In this document: one piece after another, positions 7,310 to 15,091 of the stretch | Position numbering within the stretch: position 1 is the first letter of the stretch | How the letters are laid out: the number at the start of each line of letters is the position of its first letter | Virus record (IMG/VR): IMGVR_UViG_3300027833_001855 | Span: 1-30,984 of that record | DNA length: 30,984 nucleotides | From: a virus | Strand: one strand, 5' to 3' | Made by a program: the position numbers and the translations under genes | The notes under the pieces: generated by a model | Databases searched by the model: none | Told to the model about the DNA's origin: nothing | The model's input: only the letters and a program-made list of their open reading frames with translations

Positions 7310-7767
7310 GATATCGTGAGTTTAAAAAAGAAGCACGTACAGATGAGATCCTTCCAGCTATTGCAGGCGGCGTAGCTAAAGTAGGCGCAGGAATTGCTAA
7401 AGCAGGCGCAAAAGCAGTAGGCGGCGCAGTTGCTAAAGTAGGTGCGAAAGCAGTTAAGGCAGTTGGTAGTGCAGGCAAAAGCATGGCAACTAAAGTAGCC
7501 GGTGCTGCCGCAGATAAGTTAAGTCAAGAATTAATTAAGCGTGGATCTAAAATTCCAATGCCGACTGAAAAAGGTGCAAAAGAATTTGAAATTGATGATG
7601 TTAACGGTGACGAAGTAACGCTAGTTAACCCAGATGCATCAAAGGCTCCTGAAGAGCCAGAGAAAGTTACATACAAAAAACAAGACATTGATACTATTGT
7701 GCAAGGTCTCCAACAGGGCGCAGGCGGAAACAATCCAAATGCTACAATTGGAAACCAAAATCCATGA
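7306..7767 (+). CDS. Ala/Gly-rich amphipathic phage protein
   Basis: A 153-residue protein. The start MRYREFKKEA resembles the targeting-like N-termini of neighbours but lacks a clean (L/I)-x-E site. Residues about 18-75 repeat short units of the type AKVGAGIAKAGAKAVGG, making a long Ala/Gly/Lys amphipathic helix or hinge. The C-terminal half is acidic, with FEIDDVNGDEVTLVNPDAS, and ends in a Gln/Asn/Gly-rich tail. The repetitive Ala/Gly region could insert into or lie along a membrane, as in some ejected proteins. It overlaps both neighbours by 4 bases. No family was recognised with confidence. Confidence 0.75.
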   Translation: MRYREFKKEARTDEILPAIAGGVAKVGAGIAKAGAKAVGGAVAKVGAKAVKAVGSAGKSMATKVAGAAADKLSQELIKRGSKIPMPTEKGAKEFEIDDVNGDEVTLVNPDASKAPEEPEKVTYKKQDIDTIVQGLQQGAGGNNPNATIGNQNP

Positions 7768-7982
7768 AGATTAATGATCTTATATCAGAGTTTACAATTG
7801 CAATGAGCAATGAAGAAAAGACACTGTTGAATTCGATTAAGGGAGCAATGCCTTATGAGAGTTTTAACGAACGAGAGCAGTTCATAATGACTAATCTCAT
7901 TCGAAAGAGTCTGGTAAGTAAAGTACATAACAATGGATACACTCTGGTAACTCAAAATGGACCAAGCATCACTAATATCTGA
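7764..7982 (+). CDS. Small protein with targeting-like N-terminus
   Basis: A 72-residue soluble protein starting MKINDLISEF, again like the T4 capsid-targeting sequence with an I-S-E site at residues 7-9. The rest is helical (NEEKTLLNSIKGAMPYESF) and ends with a short polar segment. It overlaps the previous gene by 4 bases and the next by 26 bases in another frame. No catalytic motif or membrane segment. Its function is unknown; membership of a capsid-packaged set is inferred from the N-terminus and gene order. Confidence 0.7.
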   Translation: MKINDLISEFTIAMSNEEKTLLNSIKGAMPYESFNEREQFIMTNLIRKSLVSKVHNNGYTLVTQNGPSITNI

Positions 7983-8382
7983 ACTTGAAGCAATAGTTAA
8001 TAAAGGCTTCGAAGACTTCCCTTTTCCTTATGTTAAAGGGAATAGTATTCGCATAGGCAAAGTTGTCATACGTAAAAGTAAACACGGCTACTTAGTATAC
8101 AACACAGAAATTAACAAACAAACTGCACATACGTTTAGTAAAGCAAGTGCAATTGCAATGGCGAACTGCATTGCAAAAGGACGTGATAGCCAGATAACAA
8201 CTACTATTATGGATATCGATAAAACAATAGAAAAGCACTATATGGATTCACTTTATTTTAAAAATAACTATGAAAGAACCAAAGATATGTTTAGAAAAGA
8301 AGTATTATCGACTAGATTAGACCTTGCGGTATCAAATACAGAACGAGCAAGGGCTCTTCTTGATGACTATATATACAGTTAG
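7957..8382 (+). CDS. Conserved T4-like phage protein
   Basis: A 141-residue protein with the start MDQASLISELEAIVNKGFE and the segment YVKGNSIRIGKVVIRKSKHGYLVYN in pieces typical of a small protein conserved in T4-like cyanophages. The N-terminal half looks beta-rich; the C-terminal half is helical (from about residue 85, KTIEKHYMDSLYFKNNYERTK). The ATG at 7957 lies inside the end of the upstream gene (26-base overlap), so translation probably re-initiates or is coupled. Function unknown; no membrane segment or signal. Confidence 0.8.
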   Translation: MDQASLISELEAIVNKGFEDFPFPYVKGNSIRIGKVVIRKSKHGYLVYNTEINKQTAHTFSKASAIAMANCIAKGRDSQITTTIMDIDKTIEKHYMDSLYFKNNYERTKDMFRKEVLSTRLDLAVSNTERARALLDDYIYS

Positions 8383-8386
8383 ATGA

Positions 8387-8392
8387 TAAATA
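8387..8392 (+). promoter_or_regulatory. Late-promoter-like box GATAAATAA
   Basis: TAAATA in the 68-base gap before the gene at 8451. A perfect dyad TATAGCA-a-TGCTATA follows at 8407-8421, which could be a small hairpin or a protein-binding site in the leader. Confidence 0.45.
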
Positions 8393-8450
8393 ATAATAAC
8401 AGAGTTTATAGCAATGCTATACATTAGACAAATACTAGGAAGAGTTAACA

Positions 8451-9221
8451 ATGAACATTAGAGAAATAGCAAAACCGATTACAAGTGCTACACTTAACGA
8501 AAACATGGCACAGAAGTTTGGAACTAAACTAGATTTAGAAAAGTTCAACTTTGCACAGTTAGAAGATGCACGTAACAAGTTGCGGTCACAGGTTAGAGAT
8601 ATTGAAACTAACGAAAGTTTCAATGCAGTACATACAGAAAGCTATCAAAAGTCAAAATTGTTCCTAGACATTTTGAACAAAGCTATTATTGAACGAGCAG
8701 ACGAAAAAGGTATTCCTACCGCAGAAGAGCTTGCTGAAACTGTTGTTAACGAAGGCGAAGAAGATAAAGCACAATTAGTAATGGCTTCGAAAGACATGGT
8801 AGACAAACTAACAGGCTGGATGGAAGACACAGCAGAAATGCAGTCAGAGTCAATGTTAGAACTAGCTGATGCTATCCGTGACGAAATGGGCAGTGAAACA
8901 AGTGAAGCATTTACAGCGGCAATTAAACCTGCTCTTGATGCATTATATGCTGAAATGGAAGTTACTCGTGTTGCACTAACAGGCGGCGTAGGCATGTTAA
9001 CTGGCGAAGGTGAGCCTGTAGACACTATGGGTGCTGAAGAGCCAGACATGGATATGGAACCAACAGTTGACGATGCAGAAGGCGATGCTATGGCAGATGC
9101 CGGTGATGACTTTAGTGCAGATGCGGCAGCAGATGGCGGCGAAGAGCCAGCAGGACGACCTACACGTGAGTCAGTTGAGCGTTCACGCAAACTTGGACAA
9201 GTGCTTTCAAAAAAAAAGTAA
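8451..9221 (+). CDS. Acidic virion-type protein, zero-frame product
   Basis: A 256-residue protein. The start MNIREIAKPITSATLNEN is targeting-like with an L-N-E site. Residues about 22-75 (KLDLEKFNFAQLEDARNKL, ETNESF, YQKSKLFLDILNKAI) match a domain I know from T4-like cyanophage virion-associated proteins. Residues 75-175 are helical and acidic, and 180-245 are a low-complexity Asp/Glu/Ala/Met/Gly stretch. It ends in KLGQVLSKKK at a run of nine A bases followed by a stop. The reading frame at -1 continues without interruption for 102 residues, so this is probably the short form of a 358-residue frameshift product, or the gene carries an undercalled A. AGGAAGAG precedes the ATG. Confidence 0.85.
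   Translation: MNIREIAKPITSATLNENMAQKFGTKLDLEKFNFAQLEDARNKLRSQVRDIETNESFNAVHTESYQKSKLFLDILNKAIIERADEKGIPTAEELAETVVNEGEEDKAQLVMASKDMVDKLTGWMEDTAEMQSESMLELADAIRDEMGSETSEAFTAAIKPALDALYAEMEVTRVALTGGVGMLTGEGEPVDTMGAEEPDMDMEPTVDDAEGDAMADAGDDFSADAAADGGEEPAGRPTRESVERSRKLGQVLSKKK
9212..9218 (+). other. Candidate programmed -1 ribosomal frameshift site (A AAA AAG)
   Basis: The run A9209-A9217 followed by G gives A AAA AAG in the reading frame of the gene at 8451, the same heptamer used in E. coli dnaX. The zero-frame stop (9219-9221) follows at once. A short stem AACTT/AAGTT (9243-9256) lies about 24 bases downstream, which is far for a stimulator. Confidence 0.6.
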
Positions 9222-9526
9222 ATGAGGCTGTAAGTACAGACCAACTTTACAAAGTTCTTAAAGTATTATCACAAAGCAACCGTAAAACATACTCCTTCGA
9301 TGAACTCGATAAGATTATGCAAAACGCTTTGCAAGTTCAATTTACTTATGAAGTATTTAAAAGTGCATACGATGCCGATCCAGGCATCGCTGATATAGTA
9401 AAAAACTTTGACGAAACCCAAATTGAATTTAGTGATGGTGATAAAACGCCTACTGCTAATGTCAAAGGTGATAACACAGTAGCTAATATGGCAAAGTCTG
9501 CAACTAGATCAAATTCAGGACTATAA
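9218..9526 (+). CDS. -1 frame extension of the gene at 8451
   Basis: An open frame of 102 residues with no own start near its beginning. It reads VNEAVSTDQLYKVLKVLSQ, then NRKTYSFDELDKIM, then a C-terminal part with YEVFKSAYDADPGIADIV and a polar tail. The first ATG in frame is at 9317, 33 codons in, has no ribosome-binding site and would cut off a well-formed helical segment, so I read this as the C-terminal domain of a fusion with the upstream product. One extra A in the nine-A run would also fuse the frames. Function unknown; likely virion-associated like its N-terminal part. Confidence 0.65.
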   Translation, partial: VNEAVSTDQLYKVLKVLSQSNRKTYSFDELDKIMQNALQVQFTYEVFKSAYDADPGIADIVKNFDETQIEFSDGDKTPTANVKGDNTVANMAKSATRSNSGL

Positions 9527-9530
9527 TATA

Positions 9531-9593
9531 CTTGACATACTCTTAATTCCCTGCTATAATATTAATTAATTAGGAGACTTAACGTATGACAAG
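9531..9593 (+). promoter_or_regulatory. Imperfect hairpin joining promoter -35 region to start of gene 9586
   Basis: CTTGACATAC (9531-9540, containing the -35 box) pairs at 9 of 10 positions with GTATGACAAG (9584-9593, containing the ATG at 9586), followed by TTAA/TTAA (9543-9546 with 9579-9582). mRNA from the local promoter, starting near 9567, would lack the left arm. Read-through mRNA would have its start codon paired. Confidence 0.45.
9532..9560 (+). promoter_or_regulatory. Consensus sigma70 promoter of the NifU-like gene
   Basis: Perfect TTGACA (9532-9537), 17-base spacer, perfect TATAAT (9555-9560, with upstream TGC). Start expected near 9567; AGGAG lies at 9572-9576. Confidence 0.85.
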
Positions 9594-9918
9594 AACAACT
9601 GAAGAAGTTGTAGACCAAATCAAAAACTTAATCGAAACTAACGTGAAGCCAGCAGTTGCCGGACATGGAGGAATAATTGAATTCCTCTCATACAAAGATG
9701 GCAATTTAGTAGTTGAACTAGGCGGAGCATGTTCTGGATGTTCGAGTAGTATTGAAACACTCAAAATGGGTGTCGAGAATATGATTAAACATTTTGTACC
9801 GGAAGTTCTTACTGTATCATCAGAAGATGGTATTAGTGATGTAGCACCGTATTACACCGATCATTACGATGACTTCAACATGAATGACTACGGCCGTGAC
9901 GGATTAGATCATGAGTAG
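9586..9918 (+). CDS. NifU C-terminal-domain (Nfu) iron-sulfur carrier
   Basis: A 110-residue protein with the Nfu fold: VDQIKNLIETNVKPAVAGHGG then the Fe-S binding CSGCSSS (C49 and C52) and a helix SIETLKMGVENMIKHFVPEV. Nfu proteins bind a 4Fe-4S cluster between two monomers and pass it to target enzymes in the cytoplasm. A C-terminal acidic, Tyr/Asp-rich tail of about 25 residues is an addition to the core. It overlaps the PD-(D/E)XK nuclease gene by 8 bases; some RecB/Cas4-type nucleases carry an Fe-S cluster, so a carrier-client link is possible, though no Cys cluster is evident in that nuclease. It has a consensus promoter. Confidence 0.9.
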   Translation: MTRTTEEVVDQIKNLIETNVKPAVAGHGGIIEFLSYKDGNLVVELGGACSGCSSSIETLKMGVENMIKHFVPEVLTVSSEDGISDVAPYYTDHYDDFNMNDYGRDGLDHE

Positions 9919-10618
9919 TTTAATTACCCCCAAATACGAATACAAGCCAATCTCGCGCAAGCAAGTAGAAGGCAAGCGCAAATACATGACACCTGATGGA
10001 GGTGCTGTGGCAAGTGTAACAACTATCCTTGATGCAACAAGTGACAAGTCAGGACTTATGGCCTGGCGTAAGCGTGTAGGTGAAAAGAAAGCACAGGAAG
10101 TAGTTACAGAAGCGGCAGGTGTTGGCACACGTATGCACAAGTATCTTGAGGACTATGTTGACTTTGGTGAACTACCTGAACCAGGAAGCAATCCATTTGC
10201 TAAAAAAGCACACAAGATGGCACAAGAAGTAGTTAAACATGCTATGGGCGATGTTGATGAGATATGGGGGAGTGAAGTTGCTCTTTATGTTCCGCAAATG
10301 TATGCAGGTACTACCGACTTAGTAGGACAGTACAAAGGCCAACCTTGTATTATGGACTTTAAACAAACGAATAAACCTAAGAAGCTAGAGTATGTACAAA
10401 ACTATTTCTTACAGCTAGTAGCATATGCAGAAGGACACAACGAAATTTACGGAACTAATATTCGCGAAGGACATATCTTTATGTGTAGTCGCGGAGATGA
10501 TGGCATGCTCCTAGGCGGAGAAACATATCAGCAGTTTGATGTGTGGCCACATGAATATGATGAATGGCGTAATGAATGGTATAACAGAGTTTATACTTAT
10601 TACGAGAAGTTCGCATAA
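9911..10618 (+). CDS. PD-(D/E)XK nuclease, RecB/Cas4-like
   Basis: A 235-residue enzyme. GVGTRMHKYLED (about residues 72-83) supplies the family histidine. GTTDLVGQYKGQPCIMDFKQ (about 134-153) has the D and D-x-K catalytic residues. YFLQLVAYAEG follows with the Q-x-x-x-Y helix. This order is that of RecB/lambda-exonuclease-like nucleases found in T4-like marine phages, probably used in DNA recombination, repair or host DNA breakdown. The start overlaps the Nfu gene by 8 bases, so both are read from the promoter at 9532. It lacks the C-terminal Cys triplet of Fe-S nucleases. No helicase domain is fused. Confidence 0.85.
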   Translation: MSSLITPKYEYKPISRKQVEGKRKYMTPDGGAVASVTTILDATSDKSGLMAWRKRVGEKKAQEVVTEAAGVGTRMHKYLEDYVDFGELPEPGSNPFAKKAHKMAQEVVKHAMGDVDEIWGSEVALYVPQMYAGTTDLVGQYKGQPCIMDFKQTNKPKKLEYVQNYFLQLVAYAEGHNEIYGTNIREGHIFMCSRGDDGMLLGGETYQQFDVWPHEYDEWRNEWYNRVYTYYEKFA

Positions 10619-10621
10619 ATA
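10616..10621 (+). promoter_or_regulatory. Late-promoter-like box CATAAATAT
   Basis: TAAATA lies 20 bases before the tail-fibre start at 10642, overlapping the nuclease stop. AGGAG follows at 10631-10635. It fits late expression of a structural gene. Confidence 0.5.
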
Positions 10622-10641
10622 TGTTAGTATAGGAGACAATA

Positions 10642-12249
10642 ATGGCTGTAGTTCAAATTAGTAGAATTCAAGTGCGTAGAGGGCAGAAGAACGCAGGTTC
10701 AGGCCTTCCGCAATTAGCAAGTGGTGAAATAGGTTGGGCAGTAGATACCCAAGAAATGTATATTGGTAATGGTAGTGTATCAGAAGGTTCGCCGGCAGTT
10801 GGTAACAGTAAAATACTTACTGAGCATGATAACATTTTTACATTTGCAAACACTTATACCTACAAGGATACAGCATTACAAACAGGAGCGTCAGCCACAA
10901 CTCCAATTAAGCGTACACTGCAATCTAAGTTAGATGAAGTTGTATTTGCCAAAGACTTTGGTGTTCTTAATGATGGCAGTAACGTAACGGTAGCATTACA
11001 AAGAGCAGTAGATCAACTGTTTTTAAACAGTGCAACTAAAGCAAACAGTTCAAGTAGAGTTATACTACAACTTGAGCCAGGCGAGTATACAATTGATAAC
11101 ATAATCTTTGTTCCTCCGTATGCTACAATAGTAGGTGCCGGCATTGACAAAACAGTAATCAATGCAAGTACTAACACTGCATTTAAAATGGTTAACAGTT
11201 TGTCAACTCCAGGTGCTCCTGCGAATGAATCAACAACCGATACATCTAATCAGTCAAGAAACATTTTAATGCAAGGCATGACAATTAAGCAAACAACAGC
11301 ACACTCTGCTATTGAATTGCAAAGTACTAAAGACAGTACGTTTAGAGATATTAAATTTTATGGTGCTTGGAGCATTGGTGATGCATTAACATCAGGACAA
11401 ACTGCCATCAACGCAATTAGTTTAGCTACAACAGTAACAGTTTCTAATAATAAATTTGAAAACTGTACCTTTACTAAGTGGAGTTATCCAGTTAGATCAA
11501 ACGATGATATTACTAACAACATTTTTAGTAATTGTGTGTTTGATACAAATTTATACGGAGTTGTATTTGGACAAGGAACTGTTATTGGTGCACCAAATCA
11601 AGCAACTGGACCAAGTAATAATCATATTAGCCACTGTACTTTTGATAACATTGCTCGCGAAGCAATATGGGTTGAGAATGGTACGCACAATCAAAGTAAC
11701 AACAACAGATTTATTAGCGTAGGTAATGTAAACGGCACTGAAGCCGCGGCAACATATGCTATCATTAAATATGTAGACTTGCACAATGATAGTACTCATG
11801 ATTATTTTAAACGTTTTGAACAGTTGTCTTATAACTCAACGTTTAATAGCAATAAGTTTATGCCGATCATTCAAGGGTCGTGTAACAGTGAATTGAACTT
11901 CCAAGATCAACTACCTGTAGTTACACAAGATCCTGCACTACGTTATTTTAAACTACCGGGTGATGCTGATGTGTCATATAGTATTGACTATACATACGAC
12001 AGTACGGCAGTAGAAGCATACCGCAGTGGCGTAATGCATATTACAGTAGACTCCGCAAATGATAATTTGTTAGTTAGAGATGAATACGATTATGTAGGCG
12101 ATAGCAGTTATGAAACAAATCTAGTATTAACTGCAAACTATATAGACTTAGATGCAGACACAGTAAAAGATACAATTGAAATTACGATTCTTAATAGTAC
12201 TGCCGCAGATCAAGGCACTATTAAGTTCCGTGTTAGACAAAAACGCTAA
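10642..12249 (+). CDS. Tail fibre/tailspike with pectate-lyase-like beta-helix
   Basis: A 535-residue virion protein. Residues 1-60 (ISRIQVRRGQKNAGSGLPQL, ASGEIGWAVDTQEMYIGNG) form the small phage fibre head module also seen at the front of tropism determinants. Residues about 95-125 (FAKDFGVLNDGSNVTVALQ) begin a Pectate_lyase_3 type right-handed beta-helix that runs, with repeated Asn/Ser-rich turns (NNKFENCTF, NNIFSNCVF, NNHISHCTF), to about residue 400. The C-terminal 120 residues are beta-rich. The role is host receptor binding or surface polysaccharide cleavage. Catalytic residues cannot be named. No reverse transcriptase or template repeat was seen. Confidence 0.85.
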   Translation: MAVVQISRIQVRRGQKNAGSGLPQLASGEIGWAVDTQEMYIGNGSVSEGSPAVGNSKILTEHDNIFTFANTYTYKDTALQTGASATTPIKRTLQSKLDEVVFAKDFGVLNDGSNVTVALQRAVDQLFLNSATKANSSSRVILQLEPGEYTIDNIIFVPPYATIVGAGIDKTVINASTNTAFKMVNSLSTPGAPANESTTDTSNQSRNILMQGMTIKQTTAHSAIELQSTKDSTFRDIKFYGAWSIGDALTSGQTAINAISLATTVTVSNNKFENCTFTKWSYPVRSNDDITNNIFSNCVFDTNLYGVVFGQGTVIGAPNQATGPSNNHISHCTFDNIAREAIWVENGTHNQSNNNRFISVGNVNGTEAAATYAIIKYVDLHNDSTHDYFKRFEQLSYNSTFNSNKFMPIIQGSCNSELNFQDQLPVVTQDPALRYFKLPGDADVSYSIDYTYDSTAVEAYRSGVMHITVDSANDNLLVRDEYDYVGDSSYETNLVLTANYIDLDADTVKDTIEITILNSTAADQGTIKFRVRQKR

Positions 12250-12266
12250 TCATTAATGTTGGATAA

Positions 12267-12692
12267 ATGAAACAAAAAACATATGAGGATAGACTTGTAG
12301 AATGGTCTAACTTTAGAAACTCTTTGGAAAATTCCCAAGACCCAATACAAGATGTAATAGACTACTATAACCAGATTCCTATGGTTAGCATACACACAGA
12401 CCCTTATAACAAGGATATGTGGCCAAATCCGTGGGAATTAATTTACGAAAATGAGTATTGTGAGTATTGCATTTTGCTAGGAATGTGTTATACTTTACAA
12501 TTAACAGACCGGTTTTCTCGAGAGGATTTCGAGATACATATAACACTAGACGAAAACAAAAGTCAGCATTATTATCTTTTATACGTACAAGGCAGAGTTC
12601 TAGGATACGAAAAAAATAACCATGTTAACGTTAATCAAATTAAAGAAACCCTAATTTCGCAATGCGTCTATCAGATGCCGCGGCGACAATAA
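12267..12692 (+). CDS. Conserved T4-like phage protein
   Basis: A 141-residue acidic soluble protein with DPYNKDMWPNPWELIYENEY and CILLGMCYTLQLTDRFSRED, segments I recognise from a T4-like marine phage family usually found beside tail-fibre or structural genes. There are several Tyr, Trp and Cys residues and no signal or membrane segment. It lies between the tail fibre and nrdA; no ribosome-binding site is obvious, so it may be read as part of the fibre message, 17 bases downstream of its stop. A fibre-assembly chaperone is one possibility, from location only. Confidence 0.8.
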   Translation: MKQKTYEDRLVEWSNFRNSLENSQDPIQDVIDYYNQIPMVSIHTDPYNKDMWPNPWELIYENEYCEYCILLGMCYTLQLTDRFSREDFEIHITLDENKSQHYYLLYVQGRVLGYEKNNHVNVNQIKETLISQCVYQMPRRQ

Positions 12693-12695
12693 ATA
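12690..12695 (+). promoter_or_regulatory. Possible late-type box AATAAATAT before nrdA
   Basis: TAAATA overlaps the stop of the upstream gene, 29 bases before the nrdA ATG. nrdA is expected earlier than late genes, and no TTGACA/TATAAT pair is seen here, so this is weak. Confidence 0.3.
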
Positions 12696-12724
12696 TCAAC
12701 AGTAGACGAGGAGAAGATTAAAAG

Positions 12725-15028
12725 ATGTCAAACGGAATAATGGTTGTAAAGCGCAACGGAACGCAGGAAAGACTTAACATTGAAAAAATTCATGTTGTAG
12801 TACAAGAAGCATGTGACGGACTAGCAGGGGTTAGTAGTTCACAAATTGAAATGAACGCAAACTTGCAATTTTATGATGGCATGAGTACTAACGAAATACA
12901 AGAGGTGTTGATTAGATCAGCTAATGACTTAATTAACTTAGACGCTCCGAACTATCAATATGCGGCAGCACGTTTGCTTTCGTACTCTACTAACAAGCAA
13001 GTGTTTGGTGAGTACAATGCAATTCCGTTACGTAGAATGATTGACCTTAACATTGAGCGCGGACTATATGATACAAATATTCTTGTTGATTATACTGACA
13101 CAGAACTAGAAACACTCGACGGTTATATTCGTCATAAGCGAGATGAAAACTTTACCTATGCAGGCATGCGCCAAGTAGTAGACAAGTATCTTGTACAGGA
13201 TCGTTCAACAGGTGAACTATTTGAAACTCCTCAGTTCATGTATATGATGATTGCGGCAACACTATTTGCAAACTATCCAGCAGAAACACGTATGCACTAT
13301 GTAAGGAGATACTACGATGCGACCTCACTTTTTAAAATTAATATCCCAACGCCAGTCATGGCCGGAGTTAGAACACCTGTGCGACAGTTTGCTTCGTGTG
13401 TCCTTGTTGACAGTGATGACACCCTTGACAGTATCTTCGCTAGTGATATGTCGATTGGTAGATACACTGCACAAAGAGCGGGTATCGGAATCAATGCAGG
13501 CCGCATCAGAGGCGTCAACTCACGCATCAGGGGAGGAGAAGTAGCACACACAGGTATTGTCCCGTTCCTAAAGAAGTTTGAATCAACAGTACGTTGTTGT
13601 ACACAAAATGGTGTACGTGGCGGCAGTGCAACTACACACTTCCCGTTTTGGCATCAAGAGATTGAAGACATCCTTGTACTAAAGAACAACAAAGGTACTG
13701 AAGACAATCGTGTACGTAAGTTAGATTATTCGATTCAACTTAACAAAACTATGTATGAAAGATTGTTATCTGGAGGCAATATAACATTGTTCTCGCCGCA
13801 CGATGTTCCAGGGTTATACGAAGCATACTTTGGTGACCCGTTAGAATTCCAGGCATTGTACGAAAAATATGAACGTGCTACGAGCATTAAGAAACGTACT
13901 GTATCAGCAATGGAGTTGTTTTCTGCGTTGATCAAAGAACGTGCAGAAACAGGACGTATCTACATTATGAATGTTGATCACTGTAATACACACAGCTCAT
14001 TTAAAGATAAAGTTTACATGAGTAACTTATGTCAAGAGATTACATTGCCAACTAAGCCACTTAATCATATCGATGACGAAGAAGGCGAAATTGCATTGTG
14101 CATTTTGAGTGCCATTAACGTAGGTATAATTAAAGACTTAACTGACTTAGAAGAGCTATGTGAGCTTGCAGTACGGGCGCTAGAAGAAATTATTGATTAT
14201 CAAAACTACCCAATACTTGCCGCTGAAAAAAGCACAAAGGCACGAAGAAGTTTAGGTGTAGGCTATATTGGCCTAGCACACTACCTTGCAAAGAATCATG
14301 TTAAGTATGACGATCAAGAAGCATGGCAACTAGTACATGACTTGTCAGAAGCGTTCCAATATTACTTGCTTAAAGCCAGCAATAAATTAGCGCAGGAACG
14401 AGGCCCATGTGAGTACTTTAACCGTACTAAATACAGTGACGGCATCATGCCTATCGACACTTATAAGAAAGATGTTGATACTATTGTGGAGCACAAGTTA
14501 AACTATGATTGGGACAGTCTACGGGCATCTATCAAAGAACACGGCCTCAGGCACAGCACTTTGTCAGCACAAATGCCTTCAGAGAGTTCGTCCGTTGTGT
14601 CAAACGCAACAAACGGAATTGAGCCACCTAGGGGATACTTGTCCGTTAAGAAAAGCAAAAAAGGGCCTCTTAAGCAGATTGTACCACAGTATACTACACT
14701 AAAGAACCACTACACGTTGTTATGGGACATGCCATCAAACACAGGATATATAAATACTGTTGCAGTAATGCAGAAGTTTTTTGATCAAGCAATTAGTGGC
14801 AACTGGAGTTATAACCCTACGCACTTCCCAGACAATGAAGTTCCAATGAGCCAGATGATACAAGACTTGTTAACAACATATAAATTAGGTTGGAAGACTA
14901 GTTACTATCAAAATACATATGATTATAAAACAGATCCAAGTGAACTAGAAGATGATTTACCGTTAGAAGCACTAGCACCTAGTGAGATGGATATGACCGA
15001 AGAAGAATGCGAGGCATGCAACATTTAA
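12725..15028 (+). CDS. nrdA: Ribonucleoside-diphosphate reductase, class Ia large subunit
   Basis: A 767-residue alpha subunit that reduces ribonucleoside diphosphates to deoxy forms. Residues 1-90 hold an ATP-cone (VVKRNGTQERLNIEKIH), so dATP-type activity control is retained. C225 (ASCVL) and C459 (ALCILS) are the active-site redox pair. N434, C436 and E438 (NLCQEI) are the radical-site residues. The C-terminus EECEACNI carries the CxxC that exchanges with glutaredoxin, whose gene lies downstream. Length and motifs match E. coli NrdA, and no intron or split is present. GAGGAG precedes the ATG. nrdB follows after 63 bases with its own promoter. Confidence 0.97.
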   Translation: MSNGIMVVKRNGTQERLNIEKIHVVVQEACDGLAGVSSSQIEMNANLQFYDGMSTNEIQEVLIRSANDLINLDAPNYQYAAARLLSYSTNKQVFGEYNAIPLRRMIDLNIERGLYDTNILVDYTDTELETLDGYIRHKRDENFTYAGMRQVVDKYLVQDRSTGELFETPQFMYMMIAATLFANYPAETRMHYVRRYYDATSLFKINIPTPVMAGVRTPVRQFASCVLVDSDDTLDSIFASDMSIGRYTAQRAGIGINAGRIRGVNSRIRGGEVAHTGIVPFLKKFESTVRCCTQNGVRGGSATTHFPFWHQEIEDILVLKNNKGTEDNRVRKLDYSIQLNKTMYERLLSGGNITLFSPHDVPGLYEAYFGDPLEFQALYEKYERATSIKKRTVSAMELFSALIKERAETGRIYIMNVDHCNTHSSFKDKVYMSNLCQEITLPTKPLNHIDDEEGEIALCILSAINVGIIKDLTDLEELCELAVRALEEIIDYQNYPILAAEKSTKARRSLGVGYIGLAHYLAKNHVKYDDQEAWQLVHDLSEAFQYYLLKASNKLAQERGPCEYFNRTKYSDGIMPIDTYKKDVDTIVEHKLNYDWDSLRASIKEHGLRHSTLSAQMPSESSSVVSNATNGIEPPRGYLSVKKSKKGPLKQIVPQYTTLKNHYTLLWDMPSNTGYINTVAVMQKFFDQAISGNWSYNPTHFPDNEVPMSQMIQDLLTTYKLGWKTSYYQNTYDYKTDPSELEDDLPLEALAPSEMDMTEEECEACNI

Positions 15029-15031
15029 CGG

Positions 15032-15060
15032 TTGACACATTAATACTATTATAATATAAT
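15032..15060 (+). promoter_or_regulatory. Consensus sigma70 promoter of nrdB
   Basis: TTGACA (15032-15037), 17-base spacer and TATAAT (15055-15060), both perfect. Start expected near 15067. It lets nrdB and glutaredoxin be made independently of nrdA. Confidence 0.85.
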
Positions 15061-15091
15061 AATAGCATAGACACAGTAAGGAAGAAGCTAG

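Noticed and set aside
8645-9244. A 199-residue open frame on the reverse strand
   Set aside because: It lies wholly opposite the acidic, low-complexity gene at 8451. Its Ser/Ala-rich translation is the expected shadow, and no ribosome-binding site supports it.
9317-9526. Independent 69-residue gene starting at 9317
   Set aside because: No ribosome-binding site, and the frame continues 33 codons upstream to the slippery run, so the fusion reading is better.
10642-12249. Possible diversity-generating retroelement target
   Set aside because: The fibre has a tropism-determinant-like N-terminus, but I saw no reverse transcriptase and no template/variable repeat in the window.
14427-14434. CTAAATAC inside nrdA
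   Set aside because: It lies within conserved coding sequence with no gene start nearby; a chance match.
15047-15066. Repeat CTATTAT/ATAATAG in the nrdB promoter
   Set aside because: It is AT-only, overlaps the -10 box and does not involve the ribosome-binding site or start codon, so it does not fit the hairpin rule.
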